Below, piece by piece: positions 43,694 through 51,101 of a DNA stretch of 64,000 nucleotides. Both the position numbers and the translations under genes were made by a program. Source of the stretch: Streptomyces puniciscabiei. Lineage in GTDB: Bacteria; Actinomycetota; Actinomycetes; Streptomycetales; Streptomycetaceae. Numbering within the stretch: the first letter of the stretch is position 1; each line of letters begins with the position of its first letter. The DNA lies in assembly GCF_006715785.1 (NCBI RefSeq), contig NZ_VFNX01000001.1, forward strand, positions 4,258,001-4,322,000, given 5' to 3'. The notes below the pieces were generated by a model. The model saw only the letters and a program-made list of their open reading frames with translations, did no database searches and was not told the DNA's origin.

Positions 43694-44311
43694 ATGCGTG
43701 GGAAAGGTGTCGTGACGGCGGTGTGCCTCGCGTGCCTGCTGCCGGCCGCGCTGCTGTCCGGCTGCCGCAGCGGGGCGGGCACCCCCGTCGGTGACGCCCG
43801 CCCCACCCCGGCCACGACCGGCGGCTACGGCGCCCAGTTCCTCGCGGTCGGCGAGTGCAGCTCCTTCGGCACCACCAGCTTCACCGAGGTGCCCTGCACG
43901 AGCGAGCGGGCGGCGGCCAGGGTCGTCGCCCGCTACGACGGCGCGAGCACCGACGGCCCCCTGTGCCCGGCGACGACCGACTTCGTGCTGCACATCAGCG
44001 CCCGGTCCGCGAGCGGCGACGAGGACGGCGACGGCGCGATCCCCCAGGGCTACGCCTGCATGCGCAACCTGGAACCCCCGCACCCCGGCGACCCCGGCGG
44101 CGGAGGCGGCCCCCGCACGATCCCCGGCGACTGCGTGTACACCTCCGGCAAGGGCCAGGTCCGCGAGACCCCCTGCGCCGGCACCGGCGCCCACCGCCCG
44201 CAGTACCGGATCACCAAGGCGGCAGCGGCGCGGGGGGACTGCCCGGCGTCCACGGCGCTCTACGTCCAACTCGGCGGGAGCGAACCGGTGGGCTGCGCGC
44301 GACGGCTGTGA
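43694..44311 (+). CDS. lipoprotein of unknown function
   Basis: A 205-residue lipoprotein: signal AVCLACLLPAALLSGC with lipobox LSGC near residue 24. The exported part contains two copies of a Cys pattern (VGECSSFG..FTEVPC and PGDCVYTSGKGQVRETPC) plus several further Cys, suggesting two small disulphide-rich repeats like those of LppU-type proteins. AGGGGGG precedes ATG 43694. Monocistronic; ends convergent with the MFS gene. No enzymatic motif seen. Confidence 0.72.
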   Translation: MRGKGVVTAVCLACLLPAALLSGCRSGAGTPVGDARPTPATTGGYGAQFLAVGECSSFGTTSFTEVPCTSERAAARVVARYDGASTDGPLCPATTDFVLHISARSASGDEDGDGAIPQGYACMRNLEPPHPGDPGGGGGPRTIPGDCVYTSGKGQVRETPCAGTGAHRPQYRITKAAAARGDCPASTALYVQLGGSEPVGCARRL

Positions 44312-44315
44312 CCCC

Positions 44316-44351
44316 GAGCTGCCCGACCCGGATGCGCGGCTCGGGCAACTC
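44316..44351. terminator. probable bidirectional hairpin
   Basis: GAGCTGCCCGA and TCGGGCAACTC (10 of 11 pairs plus one G-U) with a 14-nt loop, spanning the convergent ends of the lipoprotein and MFS genes; the right arm enters the MFS stop codon. Confidence 0.5.
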
Positions 44352-45615
44352 ACCCGATGACTGGAGGAGTTGGGGATGGCGCCCCGTCCGGTGCCCGGCC
44401 CGGCGCCCGGTCCCGCAGCTCCGGCGTCGTCGCGGCGACCGCGCCCACCGCCAGCAGGCACAGCAGGCCGCCGGTGATCAGCGAGGTCGCGCCGCTGGTC
44501 CAGCCGGCGACCAGACCGCCGCGCACATTGCCGAGGCTGGGGCCCGCCTGGCCGACGATCTGCTCGGCCGCCGTGACCCGGCCGAGCAGCGCGTCCGGGG
44601 TGCGGGTCTGCACGATCGTGGACCGGGAGACGACCGAGGTGGCGTCCCCGGCGCCCGCGACGGCGAGCAGGGCGAGGCCCGCCCAGGGGTTGGTCGTCAG
44701 CCCGAAGAGCACCAGCGCGCCACCCCAGACGGCCGCCGCGCCCAGCATGACCGGACCCGGCCGGCCGAGCCGGGTCACCGCGCCCGACAGGGCGGTGGCC
44801 GTGACGCCGCCCACCGCCAGGGCCGACAGGAACAGTCCGAGCGTGCGCGGGTCGTCGCCGAACCGCTCGGCGTCGACCAGCGGGAACAGACTCACCGGGA
44901 AGGACAGGACGGTCGCGGCGAGGTCGGTGATCAGCGCGCCCCGCACCACCCGGTGCCCGGCCAGGAACCGCAGCCCGTCCAGCACCCCGTGCAGACCCGT
45001 CCGCGACGGCTCGCCCCGCGGTGGCAGCGCGGGCAGCCCGAAGGCGCCGTAGAAGGCGACGCCGAAGCTGAGGGCGTCCAGCAGATAGCAGGTGCCGACG
45101 CCCAGCCTGCCCAGCAGCACACCGGCCAGGGCAGGGCCGAGCAGCATCATCGACTGGCCGGTGATCTGGTGCAGCGCCAGACCGGCGGCCACCTGCTCCT
45201 CCGGCAGCAGACGCGGCACGAACACCCCGGCCGCCGGGGCACCGAGCGCGCCGAACGCCGACTGCGCGGCGACCAGCGCGAGCACCGCCGCCACCGGGAC
45301 ATGCCCGGTGAAGCCCTGCACGGCCAGCAGCACGGAGCAGGCCGCCTGGCCCACGGTCGCCGTCAGATAGATCCGCCGCCGGTCCGCCCGGTCCACCCAG
45401 GCGCCCGCGAACAGCCCGAACACCACCAGAGGCAGCGCCTGCGCGAGCCCGACCGCACCGGTCCACGCCGAGCTGCGGGTCATGCCCCACACCTGGTACA
45501 TGACCGTCACGATGGTCATGAACCCACCGAGCATGGACACGGCCCGCCCGACCAACAGCCGCCGGAAGAGAGGCGAGGTGCGCAGGGCGCGTACGTCGAT
45601 GAGCGCTGGAATCAC
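44350..45615 (-). CDS. MFS exporter
   Basis: A 421-residue major-facilitator transporter with about 12 hydrophobic segments. Typical features are the loop motif GLFAGAWVDRADRRRIYL between helices 2 and 3 and RSTIVQTRTPDALLGRVTAAEQ between helices 8 and 9, the enterobactin exporter/macrolide efflux (MFS_3) subfamily. Substrate unknown. GTG start 45615; no ribosome site is seen, but TAGCCT ends 6 nt before it and could be the -10 of a leaderless message. Single gene. Confidence 0.85.
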   Translation of the reverse strand: MIPALIDVRALRTSPLFRRLLVGRAVSMLGGFMTIVTVMYQVWGMTRSSAWTGAVGLAQALPLVVFGLFAGAWVDRADRRRIYLTATVGQAACSVLLAVQGFTGHVPVAAVLALVAAQSAFGALGAPAAGVFVPRLLPEEQVAAGLALHQITGQSMMLLGPALAGVLLGRLGVGTCYLLDALSFGVAFYGAFGLPALPPRGEPSRTGLHGVLDGLRFLAGHRVVRGALITDLAATVLSFPVSLFPLVDAERFGDDPRTLGLFLSALAVGGVTATALSGAVTRLGRPGPVMLGAAAVWGGALVLFGLTTNPWAGLALLAVAGAGDATSVVSRSTIVQTRTPDALLGRVTAAEQIVGQAGPSLGNVRGGLVAGWTSGATSLITGGLLCLLAVGAVAATTPELRDRAPGRAPDGAPSPTPPVIG

Positions 45616-45668
45616 CGGGGGAGGCTAGCCGGGCACCTGAACCCCGGCCACCGAATTAGGAGGCCGGT

Positions 45669-45756
45669 GCAGCGCCCCGTCAGGGGCGCGGGGCTGTGTT
45701 CGATATGCGGCTCCGCCGCGTGGGCGCGACCAGCCACGATGGACCCGCACCCGGCC
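45669..45756. repeat. dispersed Streptomyces-type intergenic repeat
   Basis: A GCGCCCC/GGGGCGC hairpin (45672-45689) is followed by GGGGCTGTGTTCGATATG, GCGGCTCCGCCGC, then GCGCGACCAGCCACGATGG and a CCCGCAC end. I recall this order of blocks as a common intergenic repeat in Streptomyces genomes. Non-coding; possibly a terminator-like or structural element between the MFS gene and the isomerase gene. Confidence 0.65.
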
Positions 45757-45798
45757 ATGGTCAGCGGTTCCGAGCCAGTAGCCGCCCGTCCACCCCAC

Positions 45799-46599
45799 CT
45801 ACGCCGCCTCGTCCAGCAGGCGCAGCAAATGCTCCCGCCCCGCCCCCAACAACCCCTCGAGCGGGGCGGCAGCCGCATACCACCGCTTCTCGTACTCCCA
45901 GCACAACCACCCGTCCCAGCCGTGCCGGCACAGCACGTCCACGCACTCGGTGAGGGGAAGCACCCCCGAGCCCAGCGGCAGCGGCACCACGTCCTGGGCC
46001 GACGCGATGTCCTTCACCTGCACGTACCCCAGATGCGGAGCGAGCGCCGCATACGTGTCGGCGGGCTGCTCGCCGCCCAGCCAGGTGTGCATGACGTCCC
46101 ACAGCGCCCCCACCTGCCGGTGCCCGACCGGGCCCAGCACCCGGATCGCGTCGGCACCGGTGCGATGCGAGTCATGCGTCTCCAGCAGGATCCGCACGCC
46201 CAGCGCGGCCGCGTCCTCCGCGGCGGTGCCGAGCCGCCGGGCGGCCAGCGCGTCGGACTCCTCCAGGGGGAGGTCGGGGTCGGCGCCTGGGAAGACCCGG
46301 ACGTAGGGCGCGCCCAGGTCGTGGGCGAGGCGGAGGAGGTCCCGGATCTCCGCCAGTACGGGTCCGTCGTCACCCGGCGCGGCGACACGCGCGTACCCGG
46401 CGAGGCCCAGCACCTCGACCCCGGCCTCCTTGAACCCGGCCGCGACCGCGGCGCGTTCGGCGGGGGAGAGGCCGGGATGGACCGGCTCCTCCGGGTGGGC
46501 GCGCAGTTCGACGCCGTGGTAGCCGTGCGCGGTCGCGAGCGACAGGACCTCAGGGACGGACAGGCCGGGGACACCGAGAGTGGAGAACGCCAGCTTCAT
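45799..46599 (-). CDS. sugar phosphate isomerase/epimerase family protein
   Basis: A 266-residue TIM barrel of the AP-endonuclease-2/xylose-isomerase-like family. Metal-ligand positions are visible at LLETHDSH (Glu), LWDVMHTW (Asp and His), YVQVKD and LCWEYEKRW (Glu). The family includes inositol and hydroxypyruvate isomerases, epimerases and keto-sugar lyases, so the substrate is unknown. ATG 46599. It stands alone between the dispersed repeat and the MarR-GNAT gene; no sugar-uptake genes are adjacent. Confidence 0.82.
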   Translation of the reverse strand: MKLAFSTLGVPGLSVPEVLSLATAHGYHGVELRAHPEEPVHPGLSPAERAAVAAGFKEAGVEVLGLAGYARVAAPGDDGPVLAEIRDLLRLAHDLGAPYVRVFPGADPDLPLEESDALAARRLGTAAEDAAALGVRILLETHDSHRTGADAIRVLGPVGHRQVGALWDVMHTWLGGEQPADTYAALAPHLGYVQVKDIASAQDVVPLPLGSGVLPLTECVDVLCRHGWDGWLCWEYEKRWYAAAAPLEGLLGAGREHLLRLLDEAA

Positions 46600-46661
46600 G
46601 GGCCGGACCCTACTCGTCGCCGGCCCGGTGCGGGACGCTCACCGGTCCGGTGCGTGCCACG

Positions 46662-47594
46662 TCATTCGCCCGATCCGTGCAGCTCCAGCCGCCAGTCCTG
46701 ACCCACGAGATCCTTGCCGAAGGAGCGGTGCGGTTTCTCCGCGACGAGGACGAAGCCGTGCCGCTGGTAGATCCGGCGGGCGCCGCTGAGCACGTCGTTG
46801 GTCCACAGCACCAGCTCGCGGTAGCCGACCCCCCGCGCGAAGTCGATGACGGCCCGCACCAGCCGGTCGCCGATGCCGTGCCCGCGTGCCTCCGGCTCGA
46901 CGAGCAGCAGCCGCAGTCGCGCGGTACCGGGCGCGTCGTCCCGTACGCACATCACACAGCCCGCCGGGCGTCCTGCCCGCTCGGCGATCCACACCCGTTC
47001 CAGATGCGGGTCGTGGTCCTCGGCGAAGTCGGCGACGATCCGGGCGACCAGTCCCTCGTAGTCGGCGTTCCAGCCGTACTCCGCCGCGTACAGGGCCGCG
47101 TTGCGCTGCACGATCCAGCCGAGGTCGCCGGGGCGCGGTTCGCGCAGCTCGACCTCGCCGGAGCGGGCGTCGCCCCCCTCGCCGAGGATGTCCCGGATGG
47201 TCCGCATGGCCTCCGCCAGGCGTGGCCGGTCGGCCGGGGCGACGGTGTCGAGCATGGCCCCGACCGTCTCCCTGGCCCGCTCGTCGAGCAGGGCCGCGGC
47301 CTCCCGCCCCCGCGCGGTGAGCCGTACCCGCCGCCGGCGTGGATCGCTCTGCGAGGGTCCGCGCTCGAGCAGTCCGGCGTCCTCGAACCTGTTCAGGATC
47401 CGGCTCAGGTAGCCCGCGTCCAGGTCGAGCGCGGCGCGCAGATCGGCCGCGTCCAGGTGCGGGGCCTGAGCGAGTTCGTACAGCACCCGGGCTTCGGTGA
47501 GGGTGTGCGGGGCGTAGAGATGGCGGCCGTAGTCGAGGGCGCCGATGACGCCCGTGTAGAAGCGGTTGAAGGCGCGGACGTCCTGGACGGTCAT
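46662..47594 (-). CDS. MarR-type regulator fused to GNAT acetyltransferase
   Basis: A 310-residue two-domain protein. Residues 1-145 form a MarR winged helix (LTEARVLYELAQAPHLDAADLRAALD, then YLSRILNRFEDAGLLERGP with DPRRRRVRLTARG). Residues 150-310 form a GNAT acetyltransferase (LGWIVQRNAALYAAEYGWN, RLRLLLVEPEARGHGIGDRLV as the acetyl-CoA loop, NDVLSGARRIYQRHGF). Such fusions are common in actinobacteria and may link small-molecule acetylation to regulation. ATG 47594, transcribed away from the GW-repeat gene. Confidence 0.9.
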   Translation of the reverse strand: MTVQDVRAFNRFYTGVIGALDYGRHLYAPHTLTEARVLYELAQAPHLDAADLRAALDLDAGYLSRILNRFEDAGLLERGPSQSDPRRRRVRLTARGREAAALLDERARETVGAMLDTVAPADRPRLAEAMRTIRDILGEGGDARSGEVELREPRPGDLGWIVQRNAALYAAEYGWNADYEGLVARIVADFAEDHDPHLERVWIAERAGRPAGCVMCVRDDAPGTARLRLLLVEPEARGHGIGDRLVRAVIDFARGVGYRELVLWTNDVLSGARRIYQRHGFVLVAEKPHRSFGKDLVGQDWRLELHGSGE

Positions 47595-47777
47595 GGTCGC
47601 CCCCGGATGTTTGACTCAGTCAGAGATGTCGTCCCTCCGAGCCTAGGCGCGCCGCCTGTCCGCGTCCACGGTCCGGGTCGCGGCAGACGAAATGTCCTTA
47701 CGGCACACGGTCGTTGGACGGAACGGACCAGGGTCCGCTTCTTTGCCTGTTCTTTAGCTGAGGGTCGAATCCTGCTT

Positions 47778-47806
47778 TTGACTACGTCGGGATCGCGTCG
47801 TACGTT
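47778..47806 (+). promoter_or_regulatory. strong promoter for the GW-repeat gene
   Basis: TTGACT (47778-47783), 17-bp spacer, TACGTT (47801-47806): near-consensus for the vegetative sigma factor. Transcription would start near 47813, giving an untranslated leader of about 170 nt. The rest of the 387-bp gap (47595-47981) shows no gene. Confidence 0.7.
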
Positions 47807-47981
47807 GAATGGGAAACGTCACTTATGTCCGTTTTATCCCGGGAAAGTGGCGGTCCGTCGCCGGAACGCGTATCGCGGGCGGCGGGCGGCGCACAGGGCG
47901 ACGCGCAGGCTCTGGAGCGCACCCGGACGGCCCGTCGAGGCCGCCGGAAAATCAATCACACCCTCCGGAGAGGGGCTCATC

Positions 47982-48284
47982 ATGCGCGCGCACACCACCC
48001 GAATCAAGAGAGTGGCCATCGCAGTCTGCTCGGCGCCGATCCTGGCGATCGCGGCCGGAGCCGGAGCTGCCCACGCAGCCACCGCCTCCGCTGCCCCGCA
48101 GACCGTCGTCTCGTACCACCAGGACGGCGGCGGCTGGGGCGACGGCGGCGGCTGGGGCTGGGGCGACGGCGGCGGCTGGGGTTGGGGCGACCACGGCGGC
48201 TGGGGTTGGGGCGACCACGGCGGCGGCTGGGGTTGGGGCGACGGCGGCGGCTGGGGTTGGGGCGACGGCGGCTGGGGCTGCTGA
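47982..48284 (+). CDS. secreted Gly/Trp/Asp-repeat peptide
   Basis: A 100-residue protein. A signal peptide (residues 1 to about 32, AVCSAPILAIAAGAGAAHA) and a short spacer (TASAAPQTVVSYHQ) lead to a tail made only of Gly, Trp, Asp and two His, in repeats of the form GGGWGWGD, with 12 Trp and a C-terminal Cys. GGAGAGGGG 6 nt upstream and the strong promoter suggest high output. I know no characterised family; a structural, metal-binding or wall-adhering role is possible. Upstream of an FAD monooxygenase gene on the same strand. Confidence 0.85.
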   Translation: MRAHTTRIKRVAIAVCSAPILAIAAGAGAAHAATASAAPQTVVSYHQDGGGWGDGGGWGWGDGGGWGWGDHGGWGWGDHGGGWGWGDGGGWGWGDGGWGC

Positions 48285-48332
48285 GCACCAGCGGTGATCG
48301 CCACCCCCTGACAACGAAACAAAAGGAGGATT

Positions 48333-48360
48333 CCGGGTGCCCGACCCCACGGGCACCCGG
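48333..48360 (+). terminator. hairpin after the GW-repeat gene
   Basis: Perfect 11-bp arms CCGGGTGCCCG / CGGGCACCCGG with a 6-nt loop, 48 bp after the GW-repeat stop. Could terminate or attenuate transcription before the monooxygenase; its left arm also covers the GTG of the small ORF at 48337. Confidence 0.7.
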
Positions 48361-48429
48361 ATCCATATGCCGGAAGCCCTGACAGAAGTGATGTCCCGAC
48401 GTGGTCCTGACGACGGAGGTACCGGATGA
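48337..48429 (+). CDS. possible 30-codon small ORF coupled to the monooxygenase
   Basis: GTG 48337 follows a strong AAGGAGG at 7 nt and opens a 30-codon frame (begins VPDPTGTRIHMPEALTEVMS) whose TGA overlaps the monooxygenase ATG (ATGA). The coupling layout is the one used by genuine operon genes. Against it, third-position G/C falls in the second half (about two thirds overall) and the start codon lies in a stable hairpin. It may be a leader that gates monooxygenase translation rather than a functional peptide. Confidence 0.4.
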   Translation: MPDPTGTRIHMPEALTEVMSRRGPDDGGTG

Positions 48430-49658
48430 GGATCGTCTGCGTGGGTGGAGGCCCGGCCGGGCTGTACTTCGCGATCTCCGCGAAACTGCGGGACGCCGGC
48501 CACAGCATCACGGTGATCGAGCGGGACCCGCCGGAGGCGACGTACGGCTGGGGCGTCGTGTACTGGAACGACCTGCTGGACATCCTGCATGCCAACGACC
48601 CCGAGAGCGCCCGCGCGGTGAGCGCCGGCTCGGTGCTCTGGCAGGACCAGGAGATCCGGGTGCACGGCAGCCGGCACGACGGCACCGCGTACTTCGGCGG
48701 CTACGGCTACAGCATGGGCCGCGCCGCCCTGCTGGACATCCTGACCCGCCGCGCACGCTCGCTCGGTGTCGAGGTCCGGCACGGGGAGTGGCTCGCCGAC
48801 CCCGCCGAGCTGCCCGAGGCCGACCTGATCCTGGCCGCCGACGGCGCGGGCAGCCGCATCCGGCAGAGCCGCGCCCAGCGCTTCGGCACCACGGTGGAGA
48901 CCGGCCGCAACCCCTACATCTGGCTCGGCACGGACCGGCAGTTCGAGAGCTTCGTGTTCGACTTCGAGGAGACCCCCGCGGGCTGGATCTGGTTCCACGC
49001 CTACCCGTCGATCAAGGGCAGGATCAGCACCTGCATCGTGGAGTGCTCCCCGCGGACCTGGCAGGGCCTGGGCCTGGACACGCTCGACCCCGAGGACGCC
49101 GTCCCCCTGCTGGAGAAGATCTTCCACCGCGCCCTGGACGGTGGCTCCCTGATCAGCAGATCACGCGGCGAACCGGCGAAGTGGCAACGCTTCCAGCACC
49201 TCAGCAACCGGACCTGGGTCGACGGCAACGTCGTCCTGGCCGGCGACGCCGCGCACACCACCCACTTCACGCTCGGGTCGGGGACCCGGCTCGCGATGAT
49301 CGACGCGATCGTGCTGGCCCACAGCCTCTCGCGCTACGCGGATCCACGGGCGGCACTGCGCGCGTACGACGAGCACCGCCGCGCCGAACTGCACACCGTC
49401 CAGGCGGGCGCGCGCTCCAGCATGGCCTGGTTCGAGCGCGTGGACGACTACCTGGACCGCGACCCGGTCTCCTTCGCCTACGCGATGTCGGTGCGCCAGG
49501 GCCACCAGAGCCCGTGGCGCTACCAGGTCCACCTCGCCACCCAGATCTCCGCCGTACGCAGGGCCCGCAGGGCCTACGACACCGGCAGGCGCTGGTACCG
49601 GGACCGCAGGAGGGGCGAGGCGCCGTTGCCGCTGCTGGGGCGCTCACTTCCCGGTTGA
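48426..49658 (+). CDS. FAD-dependent aromatic monooxygenase
   Basis: A 410-residue class A flavin monooxygenase. N-terminal FAD motif VGGGPAGLYFAI (residues 6-17), the YGWGVVYW segment after the first Rossmann unit, and AGDAAHTTHFTLGSG (about 271-285, FAD ribityl contact). The N-terminus most resembles the salicylyl-CoA/anthraniloyl-CoA 5-hydroxylase and VioD-like tryptophan hydroxylase branch, so an indole- or aryl-CoA-type substrate is plausible, not proven. GGAGGT precedes ATG 48426. Its last 29 codons and stop belong to the 146-bp direct repeat. Confidence 0.85.
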   Translation: MRIVCVGGGPAGLYFAISAKLRDAGHSITVIERDPPEATYGWGVVYWNDLLDILHANDPESARAVSAGSVLWQDQEIRVHGSRHDGTAYFGGYGYSMGRAALLDILTRRARSLGVEVRHGEWLADPAELPEADLILAADGAGSRIRQSRAQRFGTTVETGRNPYIWLGTDRQFESFVFDFEETPAGWIWFHAYPSIKGRISTCIVECSPRTWQGLGLDTLDPEDAVPLLEKIFHRALDGGSLISRSRGEPAKWQRFQHLSNRTWVDGNVVLAGDAAHTTHFTLGSGTRLAMIDAIVLAHSLSRYADPRAALRAYDEHRRAELHTVQAGARSSMAWFERVDDYLDRDPVSFAYAMSVRQGHQSPWRYQVHLATQISAVRRARRAYDTGRRWYRDRRRGEAPLPLLGRSLPG

Positions 49659-49892
49659 CCGGGGCACTCCGGAGGACCCCCGCACCATCAATTCGCCGCG
49701 AACGCTCGCCACACCCGCCTTACGGCGATCCGCCCGTGCGTGTCCCGGCCTACGACACCGGCAGGCGCTGGTACCGGGACCGCAGGAGGGGCGAGGCGCC
49801 GTTGCCGCTGCTGGGGCGCTCACTTCCCGGTTGACCGGGGCACTCCGGAGGACCCCCGCACCATCAATTCGCCGCGAACGCTCGCCACACCC
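49571..49892. repeat. perfect 146-bp direct repeat at a convergent gene junction
   Basis: 49571-49716 is repeated exactly at 49747-49892, separated by 30 bp. Each copy contains the 3' end of the monooxygenase gene and, on the other strand, the 3' end of the LacI gene; the live monooxygenase end is in copy 1 and the live LacI end in copy 2. The 30-bp spacer (GGCGATCCGCCCG near its middle) resembles LacI coding sequence found just beyond copy 2, so the duplicated unit was about 176 bp with later divergence. Confidence 0.98.
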
Positions 49893-50878
49893 CCCGGCGG
49901 GGGTTCCTCCCGCCCCATGGCGATCCGCCCGGCCCGCGCCCCGGCCTCCGCGAGCGGCAGCCGCACGGTCGTCAGCGCGGGCACCGCGTCCACACTGAAC
50001 GGCAGGTCGTCGAACCCGGCGACCGAGACGTCCTCGGGAATCAGCAGCCCGGAGTCCCGCAGCGCCGCGCACGCCCCCAGCGCGACGGAGTCGTTCGCGG
50101 CGACCACGGCGGTCAGGGTCGGGTCACGGCGCAGCAGCTCCAGCGTGGCCTCGTACCCCGACTGCCGGTCGTAGCGGCCGTGCACCGTCCAGCGCGGGTC
50201 CTCCTCGACGCCCGCCGCCTGGAGGGCCGCCCGATGACCCTCCAGCCGGTGCCGGGTCGTCGTACGCTCCTCCGGGCCCGCGATGTAGCCGAGGCGGCGG
50301 TGGCCCAGGCCGAGCAGGTGCTCGGTGAGCCGGCGCGCGCCGCCCCGGTTGTCGAAGGTGAGCGCGACGGCGTCGGTGTCCGGCGCCGGCGGCCGCCCGC
50401 ACAGCACCACCCGGGTCCCGGCCTCGGCGAGCTTGCGCAGCTTCGCCGCGACCGCCGCCGCGTGCGGCACGTCCTCCACGGCCCCGCCGGTCAGCACCAC
50501 GGCCGCCGCCCGCTGCCGCTGCAGCAGGGTCAGATACGTCAGCTCACGCTCCGGCGAGCCGCCCGTGTTGCAGACCACCGCGAGCCGCTCACCGCCCGCC
50601 CGGCCGCCCCCGACGCCCCCGATCTCGGCCTGGATGGCGCTCGCCATGATTCCGAAGAAGGGATCGGCGATGTCGTTGACGAGGATGCCGACCAGGTCGG
50701 AGGTGGCCGCCGCGAGGGCGCTCGCCGGGCCGTTGAGGACGTAGTCCAGCTCGTCCACCGCCCGCAGCACCCGTTCGCGCGTGGAGGCGGCCACCGGGTA
50801 GTTGCCGTTCAGCACGCGCGACACCGTCGCGGGTGAGACCTGGGCGCGGGCCGCCACATCCGCCAGGGTCACCGTCAT
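49820..50878 (-). CDS. LacI-family regulator of the oxidoreductase operon
   Basis: A 352-residue repressor. The N-terminal HTH is VTLADVAARAQVSPATVSRVLNG (residues 3-25), with the hinge LNGPASALA; the periplasmic-binding-protein-like core includes LVGILVNDIADPFF, HLLGLGHRRLGYIAGPE and VSVAGFDDLPF. The last 22 residues (starting SVRGELMVRGSSG) lie in repeat copy 2. Divergent from the Gfo/Idh operon with a palindromic AAGCGCTT site between, so local control is likely. GGAGG precedes ATG 50878. Confidence 0.92.
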   Translation of the reverse strand: MTVTLADVAARAQVSPATVSRVLNGNYPVAASTRERVLRAVDELDYVLNGPASALAAATSDLVGILVNDIADPFFGIMASAIQAEIGGVGGGRAGGERLAVVCNTGGSPERELTYLTLLQRQRAAAVVLTGGAVEDVPHAAAVAAKLRKLAEAGTRVVLCGRPPAPDTDAVALTFDNRGGARRLTEHLLGLGHRRLGYIAGPEERTTTRHRLEGHRAALQAAGVEEDPRWTVHGRYDRQSGYEATLELLRRDPTLTAVVAANDSVALGACAALRDSGLLIPEDVSVAGFDDLPFSVDAVPALTTVRLPLAEAGARAGRIAMGREEPPPGGVASVRGELMVRGSSGVPRSTGK

Positions 50879-51023
50879 GTCGTCGTCCTCCGGTCGCGCA
50901 TCGTGTCGTACGCCCTCGTAGACAGCCAGGCCTTGCTGCTGGTTCCGAGAATCCGTCGAGCAGACCTTAAAGCCATGGCCCCCGGTTGTTCGCCCCCTCG
51001 AACAACTCGAAGGGGACACGGTC

Positions 51024-51053
51024 TTGTCCGGACCGCCGTCCAGAGGCTAGCTT
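51024..51053 (+). promoter_or_regulatory. promoter of the Gfo/Idh-DUF993 operon
   Basis: TTGTCC (51024-51029), 18 bp, TAGCTT (51048-51053) predicts transcription from about 51060, immediately before the operator. Confidence 0.5.
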
Positions 51054-51061
51054 CTCAGTGA

Positions 51062-51077
51062 TAGAAAGCGCTTGCTG
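51062..51077. promoter_or_regulatory. LacI-type operator
   Basis: TAGAAAGCGCTTGCTG, centred on the palindrome AAGCGCTT, has the central CG of LacI/GalR-family operators and lies at the predicted transcription start between the divergent LacI and oxidoreductase genes. Confidence 0.6.
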
Positions 51078-51101
51078 CTGGTGTTGACAGAGGGGACTGT
51101 T

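Noticed and set aside
41657..45490. A 1277-codon minus-strand open frame
   Set aside because: It crosses the complement of the GH3 and lipoprotein genes and an off-frame copy of the MFS gene; only a shadow.
49737..49834. A separate gene formed by the second copy of the monooxygenase tail
   Set aside because: Only the last 29 codons are duplicated, with no start or ribosome site.
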